From assembly GCA_022376515.1 (NCBI GenBank), contig WTXI01000117.1:1-64000 (forward strand): a stretch of 64,000 nucleotides of DNA, given 5' to 3'. The notes under the pieces are model-generated. The model made no database searches. It had not been told where the DNA came from and saw only the letters and a program-made list of their open reading frames with translations. Below, in pieces: positions 11,685 to 24,021 of this stretch. Within the stretch, counting starts at the first letter, position 1; each line of letters starts with the position of its first letter. Source of the stretch: Lactifluus volemus (Eukaryota; Basidiomycota; Agaricomycetes; Russulales; Russulaceae). Position numbers and translations under genes: made by a program.

Positions 11685-13448
11685 TTATAACCGCCGTGCG
11701 AATATCGTCACATTTTCAACAACATACTCCGTATCTGCATATCCTAGCAACTGAGCAAGATAGGCGCTGTCATATGTGATTAGCAAAGAGCGATTAGCCA
11801 AGATGGGGGGGGAATACACACCTGTTTAACCCTTTTACCTTGTCGATCTGTGCCGAATTGTAGTTCGCTAACCCACGACCGACCTCCTCTACTTCCCATT
11901 GTCCATCGTCCTCCTCAATCACCGTAGTGTCATCCTCTGTGAGAGGCGATACACCCTCAATACCATCCGATCCCGATTCCTGCCGCATCCATGGAGCGTC
12001 ACCAACCGATTCAGTTCCACGTGGTGAACCAGGTTGAGTAGGCGCAAGTCCGCGGATATACTCCTCACGTGCCGCTTCCGCGTCTTCTGGTTCCGTACCA
12101 GCGGCCGTTTTGCGTATCAATATCCGCACCGCTTGTCCTGATGCAAACGCTCCGCGGACACCGACCACCCCAGCAGCTAAGAGGCGCCCCCCTGATTCTC
12201 TCCTCGCAAGGACGCAGTGCGCACCCGAATCGATAACAACATTCCCTGCAGGCGTCAGCGTATGTCGGGTCCAAGCTTTAAGGTCTCGCAGTGGTAGGGC
12301 GGAGGGCGTGAACAAGGTGTGCGGCGGTCGGATCATCGGATTTGCACCTGTGGAGCCCGAACTGAGGCCGTGATACTCGAGAATCGCAAAGAGAGACACC
12401 GGGTTGCGGCTGCCAGTGATTATTGTCGACACGCCAGCGGCGGTAGCGATTTCTGCTGCGATGAGTTTTGTTTCCATCCCACCTGTCCCTAGGCTCGATC
12501 CGAGGGTCGCTGTGCTCACTGTTACCACCAAGCGGGCATCGATGAGAACAAGAAAGGACCGTGCGGACAAGGAAATCAGATACCTTGGGCGCGAATCGCA
12601 GCAGTCGACTCTACGACCTCGATCAGTTGAGCCGACGGATCTTTGCGAGGGTTTGCAGTGTAAAGGCCATCCACATCGGTGAAGAGGAAGAGGTAATCTG
12701 CATGCACCATGGACGATGTTATCGCCGAAAGCGTGTCGTTATCGCCAAATTTGATCTCCTGAAACAACAATGAGACTTGCGTTTTGGACGGTCAGAGGCA
12801 ACCGATACCTACGCTAACAGAAATGGTGTCATTTTCATTCACGATCGGCACGACGCCCATGGAGAGCAACTCTTTGAAGGTGTTAACCGCATTAAGATAC
12901 CTCGTACGCTGAGGAAATGCCCCGTTTAGTATGCATTTGTGTTCCACAAGAAAATGACGGACATCAGAGATATCACCACGCGTCAGAAGGACCTGTGCGA
13001 TTGGTTGTCCCAATTGACCGAACAAATTGTCCCACAAGGCGATCAATCTACACTGTCCGATAGCAGCCAATGCCTTTTTTAACGCCAGAAGGCGCACACA
13101 GAGTCAGTCTCACATGTTTCAGACGTCCTCCAAAAAGAAACTGGCCTGCTTTCCAGAAAGACTTTTGGGACGGGCTGGCATCGCCATCCGCTGTAGACCG
13201 ACGCCGATCGCGCCCGAGCTGACGAGAACGACTTTGTGTCCTGCCGAGCGCAGACGCACGACGGTTTCCACAATGGCGGAAAGGGTGGAAAGGAGAGGCT
13301 GGTGCGTCGTTTCATGTACAATCGATGACGTTCCTGCATTTGTTTCAAGGTCAACATGTCAGTCATGCTACATGAAATCGTGAAATAAGAGTGCGAGGAG
13401 ATTCACACCGAGTTTGACTACTATAGTGAGAGCCTTGGCTCGGACCAT
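11685..13448 (-). CDS. PRO1: Glutamate 5-kinase with C-terminal PUA domain
   Basis: First enzyme of proline synthesis, phosphorylating L-glutamate to glutamyl 5-phosphate. Six exons (13409-13448, 13146-13333, 12813-13073, 12584-12758, 11822-12518, 11685-11766) sum to 1,443 nt, 480 aa. The amino-acid-kinase domain shows an N-terminal TIVVKLGTSSIV strand, [50 protein letters not shown] and [10 protein letters not shown]. The PUA region follows ([16 protein letters not shown] through [12 protein letters not shown]). An acidic insert of about 70 residues, near residues 345-415, splits the PUA-side region; such linkers occur in fungal Pro1. Intron 2 (13074-13145) has a GC donor; no GT donor keeps the frame. 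A single stop-to-TIR gap of about 45 nt separates this gene from the transposon remnant. Confidence 0.92.
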
Positions 13449-13934
13449 GTCTAGATCGTGAGGAAAAAATTCAAGATCAAGTATATATGATCAGTTTATC
13501 GTGTGCCTGGAAGTGCTGCCTATCTTGGACGACCTTCGAGCCGCTCGTCCACCTAGTGGGTCCCGGGCCGGTGTTTACACCTCCTGCTAGGTTATGTTGA
13601 CATGAAATCACATCCAGCGCACCCCGATCAGCGTCACTCTTTCGATGGAAATCCGTTCCAAACAACTGGTGGGGATCTCAGTCCAATCTAGCTTGGTATT
13701 CTCGTACACCACGATCAATGTGCCGACAGCTCATTGTTCAGAGCACCATCCTCGTTCAATTTTTAGTTTATTTCAATGACTCATGTATACACTAGTTCGA
13801 AAGGTGCGAGTCATGTTTACAGAGTCAGGGAAAGCTGACACCGAGAATAGTAGTCCATGCAAGATTCGAAAGATTCTCTCCCCTCGCCACCTTCGAGAGA
13901 CAAGTAGTCCAAACCACGGTTGACAATTTTTTGG
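13449..13934. other. Intergenic between glutamate 5-kinase promoter and dioxygenase 3' end
   Basis: Probably the promoter of the glutamate 5-kinase gene plus the 3' flank of the next minus-strand gene. Nothing else was recognised. Confidence 0.45.
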
Positions 13935-14760
13935 CTAGGGCATGAGTTCTTGAGGAGCCGGAGCTGCTTCTTCCTCGCCCTGGAGAATTTTTTCGATATT
14001 CGCTCCTAATTGTTTGCGAGCTTTAAGCGACAGCGGAGGCGTCTCGGACGAATATCCAAGCTCTGTTATAACAATCAGGCGTCCGGTTACCAGAGATAGA
14101 GAGTGCTTGAGACTGACTAAGGGATGGATATTGCAACGGAACCGTCTCGCTTTTCACTGGGAGAGTGGAGAGATCGAGGGGGGATGGGGCGCCTATCCAG
14201 GCATTTCGGAACTCGTGATCCCTGGATGTTCGATAGTAAGGAAAGAGTACAACATACTGACGTATTACTCACTTTCGCTACAGCGAGTGACAGGTACGTC
14301 AGTCGTAACAAGTGGGAGTCAAAGACAAGGTACGGACTTCTTCCTTGGTAAGAGGGTGCACGAGGATACTGAAACACTCATAAGTAATAGAAGTTTCATC
14401 CCTTTGGACCTTTGGACGGTACCTTAAGTCTCCGCGGTTCATGCACAAGTAAGAAAATACGGATGAGAATGATTCTGATGGGCACCAGATCTCGTATGAA
14501 CCTTGTCACAGGCAGCAGTCAATCAGGGCCATATGAGGAAGCAAAAAAAAATCCAGAGACTCACCGACTGGATGGGGGCCTATGGGTTCTAGATTCACCC
14601 GCCACAGAGGTACAGCGACGAAGGCTCCATCCCGTCTCAAACACAGTACGGCGTCACGAAGCTCGAGTGCAGCTTTGTGTTCGAGTTCATTCTTCTGGTG
14701 AAAATAAATGTCTGTGACGAAGGATTCGTCAGCTTTGACGGCGCCAATAATAGGTAACAT
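13935..14760 (-). CDS. DOPA 4,5-dioxygenase-like protein
   Basis: Exons are read from ATG at 14760 (MLPIIGAVKADESF) to TAG at 13935. The family core is clear: SFVTDIYFHQKN, an ALELRDAV helix, IGPHPVG, then after an intron SYEIWCPSESF, FSYLCMNRGDL and ILVHPLTKEE, then DHEFRNAWIGAP and LDLSTLP. The C-terminal exon (ARKQLGANIEKIL, then an acidic/Ala-Pro tail) is reached by a phase-1 intron that follows ALSIS. The family performs extradiol cleavage of DOPA or related catechols in fungal and plant pigment pathways; substrate here is unknown. His residues in GPHP and VHP are plausible metal ligands. The start is uncertain: an upstream exon with ATG near 14874 is possible, but I could not find a clean splice. 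No damage was seen in the core. Confidence 0.8.
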
Positions 14761-15165
14761 GTTCCATACGAAAATGCCACTCCCTGGAGAGGTTCAGCCA
14801 AATGTTAGTCGAAAGAGACCCCGCACGCACTTTATTTCGGATTGGAGTACCTCCTGCAAATCGACCATCGGACTCATTTTGTGAATTGAGTAGTTAAACA
14901 AGATACTGCGCTGCGGCGCCGTCGCTCGCCGCAGCAGGAAAACCACTCGGCCCGGGGATCCCTGAAGCCCGCCCGGTTCGTCACTCCTACCATCATGATG
15001 GATGTCTACTCTACGGAGGCCGAGGATTCTTTGAGTCCTTTATTCCACCTTCCAACACTTTGATTTGTTGTCACCAGCCAGATTGGAAATTGGCCGTTGT
15101 GGTATCGCTTTTCATTCGAGGGTGGCCTTGAAGGCTACTCCTCGCATTCCACAGGCACCTAACCA
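14761..15165. other. Divergent promoter region
   Basis: This lies between the start of the dioxygenase-like gene (minus) and the start of the lyase-like gene (plus), so it probably serves both. A possible upstream exon of the dioxygenase may fall at 14840-14880. No repeats were recognised. Confidence 0.45.
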
Positions 15166-16547
15166 ATGCGACGGACACCTCGGTGTTGTTTCTTTTCAAC
15201 ATTAAAGCTGTTACAGTGTTTAGCATCCCTTTCAGGCTCTATCCAGACTCGAGCCTTACAGCCACCCGTTACGCCACCAGCGTTCAATGACCCACGGAGC
15301 TTTTGTCCACAGTTCTTTCCTACCACGCACCCTTCCCTCCTATTCTCTGTGTTTGAAAATTCAATGGCTTCACAGCCCACCATCCCACCATCATTCCCCG
15401 ATAGACCCGAATCTGTCACTATGGAACAGATAGGAGTAACGTCTGACGAACCGAACGGCGACACACCCGACGATTGTTCGAATTCGGGTTCCTCGTGGGC
15501 TGCACCAAAAGTTTTCTCCGACCTTTCTGCATTTAACATCACACACTTTGCGTCGGGGAGAGATAACTTGGAAGTTGTCGCAGGCGTCACGTTCGATCCC
15601 GTTGCTCGTGCGGATGACACGTCTTCCTGGATAACGTGGACAAATGTCTCTACTATGCTTCAGCTCTTTTATCCAAAGGATTCAGTCAACCCTGCGGGAT
15701 GGCCACGCGGTGGCTCCGAATTTTACGCCGAACCACTCGACCTCAGTGACGCGCGCAGCGTCACTTTCGCATACAGTGTCTTTTTCCCGAGCGATTTTGA
15801 ATGGGTCAAGGGAGGCAAGCTGCCAGGACTTTATGGAGGACGTACGGGATGTTCGGGTGGAGATCCTGCGGTTGACTGCTTCAGTACGCGTCTGATGTGG
15901 CGGCAAGGCGGTGCAGGCGAACTTTATCTTGTAAGCCCATTCAGCGCCCTTTCTGACCCACCGAGCTGCTCACCCCGTTTTCGTCTTTCGTAGTACGCGC
16001 CGAAAGATCGGCAGGTGCCCTCCTTATGCGACGCACCACCCCTCACTGTTTGTCATCAAACGTACGGGTTCTCCATCGCCCGTGGTTCTTTCAAGTTTTC
16101 TGCCGGGTCGTGGACCTATGTTAGCCAGACCGTGGTGCTCAATACGCCTGGTTATCCAGACGGCGGTTTTCATCTTGAGGTTGATGGGAAGGTAGCGATC
16201 GATCTCACGGAAGTCTTCTACCGCGATTATCCGGACCGCGACTTCACGCCTGCCGGTACAATCCTTGGCTATCATTCGAATTCAGAGTTCGACCGTGATG
16301 GCGGGTTATCTAGCGCACAGGCATCCGATGATGGGATTTCGGATCATAGGCCAGTCGGGTTTAAAGGCATATTCTTCAGGTATGCATTTTTTTTACTATA
16401 TTTATGATGGGTTCGGACGCTCTGACACATTTATGATTGACCTTCAGCACATTCTTTGGAGGACACCAGAGTGAATTTGCCACGCCAAAAGACCAGCGTG
16501 TTTGGTTCAAAGATTTCTCACTTAGTATCAACGATTTTGTATTGTAG
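15166..16547 (+). CDS. Polysaccharide lyase family 14-like secreted protein
   Basis: Three exons (15166-15930, 15994-16379, 16448-16547) sum to 1,251 nt, 416 aa, all junctions in phase. The first ~25 residues are mildly hydrophobic after a basic start (MRRTPRCCFFSTLKLLQCL), consistent with a signal peptide. A Ser/Thr/Pro-rich spacer follows to about residue 130. The C-terminal ~240 residues match the PL14/alginate-lyase-like jelly roll: ARSVTFAYSVFFP, WVKGGKLPGLYGG, a Cys-containing loop, FKFSAGSWTYVSQTVVLNT, and the closing GIFFSTFFGGH plus VWFKDFSLS. In these families the enzyme cleaves uronic-acid polysaccharides by beta-elimination. The exact substrate (for example glucuronan) is not predictable here. 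Domain call is good; the catalytic residues were not assigned. Confidence 0.8.
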
Positions 16548-16653
16548 ACTTTGGCTGTATTTAGTAACCATGATCCACTCCTAACCAGAAATTAGGATTC
16601 ATTAAGGTTGACGTGTCTGTTACCGCACAATAATCGTATACAGCACAACCACG

Positions 16654-18299
16654 ATGCCGCTGCGGATAGCCTTCATACACCCTGATCTGGGAATAGGTCT
16701 GAAAGTTGTATCTGTCGTATCTTTGTTTTTTATCTAATTCCTAGTTCAGGTGGCGCAGAGCGACTGGTCGTGGATGCTGCCGTCGGCCTTCAGAAGCTAG
16801 GCCATACGGTTGAAATATACACGTCCCATCACGATCCTGCCCATTGCTTTGACGAGACACGAGATGGTGGGTCAAGTGTCTGAAGCGAATACCGGCAGCT
16901 CATCGAGCCTGGCTTCCGCATAGGAACCCTTACCGTGCATGCCATTCATCCCCCGTTTCCACGACATATCGGGGGGAAGTTTCACATCCTTCTTGCTCAC
17001 CTCCGACAGTTGCATTTAATCAGCCACATGCTACGAACTAATGCATCTTCCTATGATGTGTATTTCGTGGATCAACTATCCACGTGTATCCCGGCCCTTC
17101 GTTTTCTCGCCCAAAGGCGCGTCGTCTTTTACTGCCACTTCCCGGATAAACTGCTGGCGAACGGTGAATTCGTGGAAGGAAAGATGAAAAGGCGTGGCAG
17201 TTTACTTAAGCGAGCGTACCGCCTTCCTATGGATTTGTTAGAGGAAGTCACAACTCGTGCGTTCTGACAGCTCTCAGTTAATGAGTACGCGCGCTGAAAG
17301 ATGACAGGAAACGCGGACATCATCCTTGCCAACTCGAGATTCACTTCCAGGGTGTTCAAGGCATACTTTCCGAGTATCCCGCAAGAGCCACGTGTCGTAC
17401 ATCCAGGTATCAACCTTCTCTCATACGAGCCGGTTAGTGATTGCGAGGAACCGGACATTGCTATGGTTTCATCGTATGTGCGTCTACTGCTCGCGCTTTG
17501 TGGATCTCATCGTGTCTTCAGAACCCGACCAACATTTCTGTCACTTAACCGCTTCGAGAAAAAGAAGAACGTTGCGCTCGCAATTGATGCATTTGCGCTT
17601 TTCAAAAAGGACCTCTCGAAAGAAGGTCATCATGCTTCGCTAACGAGTCCAAGGCTTATCGTTGGCGGTGGCTATGACTCCCGGGTCGAAGAAAACATGA
17701 TGACTCTTGTCTCATTGATCGATCACGCAAAAGCGGCATCCTTATCTTATAACATCATTTCTCCTTCGTCGTCAAGAACCCCCATACCCCCATTCAACAC
17801 AACACATAGAGACCCAGACGTTCTCTTCCTGCTCAATTTCACTACCTCACAGCGAGCTGCTCTCCTGTCTGCATCTTCCACCCTCGCCCTATTATACACA
17901 CCCACGAACGAGCACTTTGGTATCGTGCCTGTCGAAGCCATGTCTTCAGGGCTACCCGTTCTCGCTTGCAACAGCGGCGGTCCTACAGAGAGCGTCATTG
18001 ACGCCGATCCACCAGGTGCACGAACTGGCTGGCTGCGCGTATCAGAACCATCGATCTGGGCGGCGGCCCTAGTCGAAATTGCTGAGCTGACGCCATCCGA
18101 GAGGGCCGCATTGGCAGATCGGGCGCGGACGCGGGCGCGAGAACACTTTGGGATGGAAGCGATGGCCCTCAAGTTGGAGCTTGCTCTTGTGGAAGCCGCA
18201 CGGATGGGCCAGGTGCCCGCGCCGGCGGTGTTGTGGTTTGGCTCGTTCGTTATGGTCGCGTTGTTCGCTTACTTTATGGCGACCATCTACGCCTCGTGA
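16654..18299 (+). CDS. ALG2: Alpha-1,3/1,6-mannosyltransferase ALG2
   Basis: Adds the second and third mannose to dolichol-linked chitobiose on the cytosolic face of the ER during N-glycan precursor assembly. Five exons (16654-16696, 16750-16866, 16924-17256, 17308-17473, 17522-18299) sum to 1,437 nt, 478 aa. The GT4 N-terminal domain opens with IAFIHPDLGIGGAERLVVD, typical of ALG2, and includes FYCHFPDKLL. The C-terminal Rossmann domain has LSLNRFEKKKN (the usual SxNRFExKKN motif) and EHFGIVPVEAMSSGLPVLA with the paired glutamates of the EX7E motif. A hydrophobic C-terminal segment (LWFGSFVMVALFAYFMATIY) is a likely membrane anchor. The exon 3/4 junction needs the acceptor at 17307, not the nearer AG, to hold the frame. 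No lesions. Confidence 0.92.
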
Positions 18300-19124
18300 C
18301 GAGGTTATTCACTGCCTCAATCTGTCGATATTGAACAGAGAGAGATAATGAACTGCTTGGTAGCGGGTGGTTACTACGTCACGTAGTCGCGTCATCAAAT
18401 TCAAGACTCCAATGCCACTGTCACTGTTCAGAAATTTCCAAGTAATGTGGGTGCGATACAATAGTCAATTCTTTTATTTACACATGCCCTGCTCATAATA
18501 CATGCCACTTACATTGCCTTCGGTGAGCTGTGGGAAGCATCAGTCAACTTGAAAGTAAAACATGTATCTGCTTTCAAGTTGACTAATGATTCCCACGGTT
18601 ATACCGCATGCTCGTGGACGGTAAACCCATCCCCATCAGCCGTCAGGCGGGAAGTTTGTGCTATTCAGTTGCGTAGAATAATTGGTTGCAGCCGTCGCGC
18701 TTTCTCAAAAGAAATGAAAATGAGAAAAAAATAAATTAAGACCTTACGGAGTCCGAGACGAGGGAGGCAACGAGATGAATGGCATAACGAGATTACAGTA
18801 TGTACAGGGCATAAGGGGCAGTGGCAGATAACGATGACAACTAGAATTGAGAGAGACGAGACACATAGCAGTACTAGTAGTAGAAAGGGAAACAGACTCG
18901 GATTGAGGCCTCGCAGCATGGATTGATAACGCACCGGTGGTCCAGGAGCAATTAAGATACCGAGGATGGCGACAGTGAATGAGCAAAGGCCAGAACAAGA
19001 CAAATAAGCAGTTCCAAAGGGTAGTAGCTGTGACGCCAACCTCACATCTGCGTTCAATGTTCATATATCAAACGGAAGTTTCGGAACTCAGAAATACTCA
19101 CAGATATTGTAGTCTGAGTCCCAA
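18300..19124. other. Intergenic with hairpin and duplicated 3' flank
   Basis: This is the 3' flank shared by two convergent genes. It holds an imperfect inverted repeat (18532-18596). From about 18920 it contains a stretch that resembles DNA at 24760-24935, downstream of TPR-CHAT copy 3. No gene was recognised. Confidence 0.5.
18532..18596. repeat. Imperfect inverted repeat (hairpin)
   Basis: Two arms of about 24 nt face each other with roughly 17 nt between them. The core AGTCAACTTGAAAG at 18542 pairs with CTTTCAAGTTGACT at 18571, and pairing extends outward through GGGAAGCATC versus GATGATTCCC-like sequence with about two mismatches. It lies in the 3' flank between ALG2 and TPR-CHAT copy 2. 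It may be a remnant of a small element or a hairpin-forming transcript end; nothing distinguishes these. Confidence 0.55.
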
Positions 19125-22100
19125 TCATGCACCATAATGAACATAATTCACCCATCGCTCCAGAGGCATTCCTTTCTTTCTCTTCCGCAGATCCTTCACG
19201 GCGTCTCGAAGTGCCCTCGCCGATCTCTCATAATACGGCACACCCGGTTCATCGCTCGAAAGTATCGACTCGTAAAAATCTTTAGCTAGATCTTGTCCAT
19301 CTTTATCTGCCATTGCCCACATCGTCCCAACCACACTTCGGAATCCACAATATTGAATCGCCGCTGTAAGGTGCAGTGCTTCATCAGAGATGCTTTCTTC
19401 GGTCAGCTCAGCTGTGTGACACGCTGAAAGGAAGGCAAATTCAGCTGCGGGAAGTCGAGAGTGCACAATATCGAGTAGGGTAAGTGGTTGACCCCCATAG
19501 AGCTTGAATGATGCATTGAATGGCTTCCCTGGTTCCAGATTTCCGTGGCATACAAAATGGGTGAACTGGTGATGTCTGAGGCTCTCCACCACACTAGAAG
19601 GCGTTGCCTTCTTTGAGATAAGAGATGTGACTGTTGTATTGAGATGCTGTATCACCCAAATCTCTTGGATTGCGTGCCGCAGAGATTCAGGTTGTGCGAC
19701 AAGAAGTATTGAAGGCTTCTCCGAAGTATGTGCCCCAGGTTTGCGTGATTCGATGAGTGCGGATAGTGTTGGGGTGTATGAGGGAATGTATAGGTCGGAA
19801 AAATAGAGTTTAACCCCGTCATCCGAAGGGATAGGCCCCATCGCATGGAGAGGAAGATAGCAAAACACAGACGTAGGACACCACCAAACTCGGGATTGTT
19901 CTGGTATCTTCACCTTGCGGAACTCTTCTATGACCGGCTTGCCTACGAGTTCATAAAGGTTTTCAAGTACGGAACGTAGAGCACGCTGGTACTGTTTCGA
20001 TTCGAGACTATGATCTTTTCTAGCTTTCACAAGCCGATCGCCCATTTCGACCGCGCGGCCGTAGAAGTCATTGGCCGTGGTTATAAGGGAAGGAGGAGAG
20101 TCGTAGAAAAGGATCAGGATGTCGGAACGCAATTTGCAATGGTTAATGATGATGACCGGTCCACGTAATGCAGCAGAGCGAAGAGCATCAAACGACGGGT
20201 GCTTCAAGAAACTACCGAAACCTGGTAAGGCTCGAATATGTGAAATGAGCTTGTCGCGTTCCGCCAAAAGTTGTCTTTGCTTCATCACGAGACGACCAAA
20301 CGGATCCATTTTCCACGGGCCCTCGACTTCGCTACTCTCTGTATTCAAATTTCCACAAGGCGCCATAGACATTGTAACTTGCTCGAGGTCCCTGTTGATT
20401 GTTACGAATTCCGCTGCCAAATTCGAGTCGTGGGCTTCAAGTTGATCAGCAGAGGTGCGGAAACCACGCATCTCTGACCAGAGTAAGGCCCTCCCTCTCT
20501 CGAGGGTCTCAATTGCCATGTTAATTTGACCTGAGTCAATTTGGTACGACGCATAATTTGACGGTAACTTCTCGTAACTCTCGCGCATCAAGACAAGGCG
20601 GTGATGTTGTATTTCAAGTGTAGGGGCATAGGATAGGGTGTCTTGCATGAGAGAGAAAGCATTCTCGTAGGCAGCCGTGACGGAAGGGTGAAAAAAAAGA
20701 TGCGCTGTAGTCGCCCAATGGTAAGAAAATTGAAATCGACTGGTTAGCCTCATATTAGTATCCGTTGCAAGCGCGATAAATACTTGGATAATCTCATCCA
20801 AATCTTCTCGGCGGTTAAGTCGCAGGATGCGGGACGATAACGGCTGAATCAGACACTTGGCTGGAAGATCCTGGCCAACCCGTACATGTCGCGCTTCCCG
20901 AAGCACGGAAATTGACTCATCGAGGTACTCGATTTTGCCGCTGCTGCGAAACGCGCTGAAGAGAAGGTTTCCTAGCCCCAGAAGAACGGGAGCTGCGCCT
21001 GCGCCACTCATTTGTTCACGGTGAATTGAAGCGAGCAGCAGCCGACAGTACTTGATAGCTGTTTCTATCTCCGCAATATTGGTGGTGGCATTCATCATGA
21101 GGGAGTAAACCGCTCGAAAGTGTTGGCTTAATTGGTCGGGGGATAGTATCGAGGAATGTGGTTCGGTAAGAGACGCAGTGAGGGACGGTAAGCATGAAAG
21201 GTCAATAGTCATCGGATCTCCGTAAGGCCTTTCTTGATTTTCCCCGACACCAAATTCATAGAAGCGCGAATCAGCGAGATCCGCGAAGAAGTCAGAAAAA
21301 ACGCGGCGGCGTGGGTCATCAGGGGAAAGCGACCTGAGATAGATCTTGGCATGGGAAATCCCCTCCTCAATATACTCTGGCTTCCTAGTCATGACGCATC
21401 TAAAATAGGAAAGCCACGCAATCTCCCGTAAAGCCTCTTTCTGGAATTTGTTCCAACTGCCTCCGGGGAGATTTGAAGGGGATGTTATGACTCGATTAAG
21501 GATGGCTATTGGCTCCTCGCAATCAGCAATCGAATACGTTGCCCAGAAACGCCTAGAGAGAGAATAGCCAAACAAAAAGGTAAGTTGGTGGGAGCCTGGA
21601 AAACGAATATTCGCTCCTCGGAAGCATTCGATGACATGTTCTAGAAGTCCTCCCTTTACGCCGTGAGTGTTGCGAAGGGCTCTGCCCAAGGACATGAAGG
21701 GTTCGGCTAGATGATGTTCTGAGGCATTCGACTTGAGCAATTCACGGCAGAGAACCGTCATCTCTTCGATATCCTTCATTACATTGCCCGCATTCAACTT
21801 CACCCGAAGTCCCAACGCCACCACAAGAAGTGACGCGACATGCCTGTGATTGTGTGGGGAATCGAAGGGTTGAAGTCGTTCGTCTCGCAAATACCGAAAG
21901 TACTCGATAGAGTACTCAATATCATCTGGTTGCTTGAATTTGAACGAGCGAAGAAGAAGAAAATGCGCGAGCAAAAAGAAAACCCTGACGGGATTTAGCG
22001 TGGGTCCAGTCTTACGAAGCGGAAGGAGTAGCGCTTCTGCCAAGTGGAGGAGTAAATTTTCCAACTGTTCGCGCGAATCAGATAGATTGTAGTGCTCAAA

Positions 22101-22291
22101 TCGCCAGTATGCCAGGGATTTGAGATAGTTTGCGCGCCGAGGGTCAAATCGAGGAAACAATGAAAGGATGTTTTGATGCTCATAGATTGAGCCCTCGACC
22201 TCAGGAATAGTGACTGAAAAGACGAAATATGATACATTTATAACTCAGAATTGGTTTGAAAGTTAAAGGACTTACGTTTTTGGGTGTTCAT
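19125..22291 (-). CDS. TPR-CHAT domain protein, copy 2
   Basis: Exons 22276-22291 (16 nt) and 19125-22213 sum to 3,105 nt, 1,034 aa. The architecture matches copy 1: a 5-residue first exon, ~600 residues of helical TPR-like repeats, then a CHAT domain. The putative catalytic His (THFVCHGN) and Cys (FLSACHTA) are kept, as is the GFRSVVGTMWAM motif. It lacks the two-residue SD insertion seen near the C-terminus of copy 1 and is closer to copy 3 throughout (for example LNRVITSPSNLP is shared by copies 2 and 3). The N-terminal third is the most divergent part between paralogues, while the last 450 residues are nearly the same, which suggests conserved catalysis with changing recognition. No frameshifts or stops. 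Confidence 0.85.
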
Positions 22292-22929
22292 GTAAACCAA
22301 AAACGGTCAGACGACGACTTCCGGTTGGGAAGGGAGAGAGATTTAAATTCGGGAAAGGAGAAGACACGATGACTGGGGCACCAATCCACGTGGTGAACAT
22401 GACAGGACATCGTGTGCCAGTGTCACATGCCAGTGGTTTCATTGGTTCTTACTTGAGACCAGTTGTCTGGCAGGCGAAACGTTCAACTTGAAGTCACCCG
22501 GTCCGGTGTTGTGTGTACGCGAAGCTTTGAAGACGCAGCCAATGAATGACCAGGAAAGAGTGACAGGGGGCAATGCCAGCTTACTCTTCTCCTGTCCAAG
22601 CTGGTTGTGATCAGACTCATCTAGTACTGTATTTTTCCGACACGCACTGGCAATCGAACGGAAGAATACGTTTGACAAGCATGTCTTATAGAAATCAGAT
22701 GAGACAACATTTCACATTGGACAACCAGTCCAAGTCTATCACAGTGACATGGACTACATGTACAAAACCGAGCGTAAACAAAACCCAAAGTAGCCCCAAC
22801 TACACCGCGTTCGCGCACGCATCAAGAACGCTTACACACTGGAGAGGTTAGATGGGGAGGAAGTCGAGCGCGAGTTCAGCGCGAGAAGGCTGCGAGAGGA
22901 GCGAGGAAGCAAACACGGTGCGGACACCG
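22292..22929. other. Intergenic, upstream of TPR-CHAT copy 2
   Basis: Contains the probable promoter of copy 2 and the 3' flank of the kinase-like gene. No coding signal was accepted. Confidence 0.45.
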
Positions 22930-24021
22930 CTATTTGCGAGGGGGGAACATGGAATGGGGGATAGGGAACAGGTGGGGCGAGGACAAAGCGGGTGAGCATG
23001 TAGTTAGACGGCTGACATAATGGTTCAACAGTGGTTCTTGACGCGAAACTACGACTCGAGTGGCACGACTCGCCCCTCCAACATCCATGCCGCTAGTCTC
23101 GGGATTGCCGTGCTCATCCAGGTCTATGACGAACGTTAGTTGAATTCCCATATCGAGTATAAGTTGACGCACCGAGTGTCGGGTTGGCCACCATCCATAA
23201 AAGCGAGGAGACTGCAGTCATCGGGACAATGGAACTATCCGACAAGCCCAAAGCGATGGCGATAGGGACGAGGCGTTTCTCCGAAAACATGGTATGCGCG
23301 ACGAAGGTTTCGGGCAACAGCCCTATCTCCGCGAAATCCATCAAGACCGTCTTCCCGTTCTGGTCGACGCCGAAGTTGCTGGGGTGCATGTCGGACTGGG
23401 TGAACATGAGGCGATCACCGCTTATCTCGACGGGAGAGAGCCGCTTCTGGGCCTGGGCCGAGAGAAACGTGTACGCCTGGCCCAGGTTGCGTGTTAGGGA
23501 ACGGTGGATGGTCGAGAAAAATGAAAGCAAGGACGCACCTTGCGCATGTACCGTTGTAGGGCCTCGACGCTTGAGAAAAGAAGAGGTGCCCTGTACCTCT
23601 TAAAGAATTTGTGGCGGATACAGCCGCCCCCTAAGGGGCCAATCACATGGTTGGGAGGAGGTGGGACGCTCGAGAGCCATACGAGAGCCTGTGCTGTCCG
23701 GTCGATGAGGTCTAGAGGGGCGGCCGTGAGCGTGATGAACTCCATGACCAGATACGTGGTCATGCTGCCTCCGAAGTAGTGCACCACCTGGGCAATGCGC
23801 GGCGCATCAGGGTGGGGGTTAGACTTTGCATAGTCGAAGATGTACAACTGAGTTTGGAGTTCAGGCCATAAAGCGTAGGGATGACCAAATTTCACGAAGT
23901 AATCCGTCCCGATGGACACGCATGCTCGGTAGTCCTTGTCTTTCGAGTGTAAGAGCTGGTGGTTTGTGCAAGCCTCCACGATGTTGGCCTCGAGAGCCTC
24001 GAGAGCGGCATTCTGGTCCAT
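22930..24021 (-). CDS. Aminoglycoside-phosphotransferase-fold kinase-like protein
   Basis: Exons 23539-24021, 23173-23476 and 22930-23123 sum to 981 nt, 326 aa. The start MDQNAALEALEANIV is chosen because the reading frame and homologous-looking content begin there. A small kinase-like fold is indicated by FVKFGHP (putative Lys of the ATP-binding lobe), the hinge-like YLVMEFITL, the catalytic-loop-like FTQSDMHPSNFGVD with Asp and Asn in the right spacing, and VLMDFAEIG in the metal-binding Asp position. Such APH/choline-kinase-fold proteins are numerous in Agaricomycetes and mostly uncharacterised; a role in antibiotic resistance should not be inferred. The last exon encodes a low-complexity, probably disordered tail. 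It lies between TPR-CHAT copies 2 and 3 on the same strand. Confidence 0.72.
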
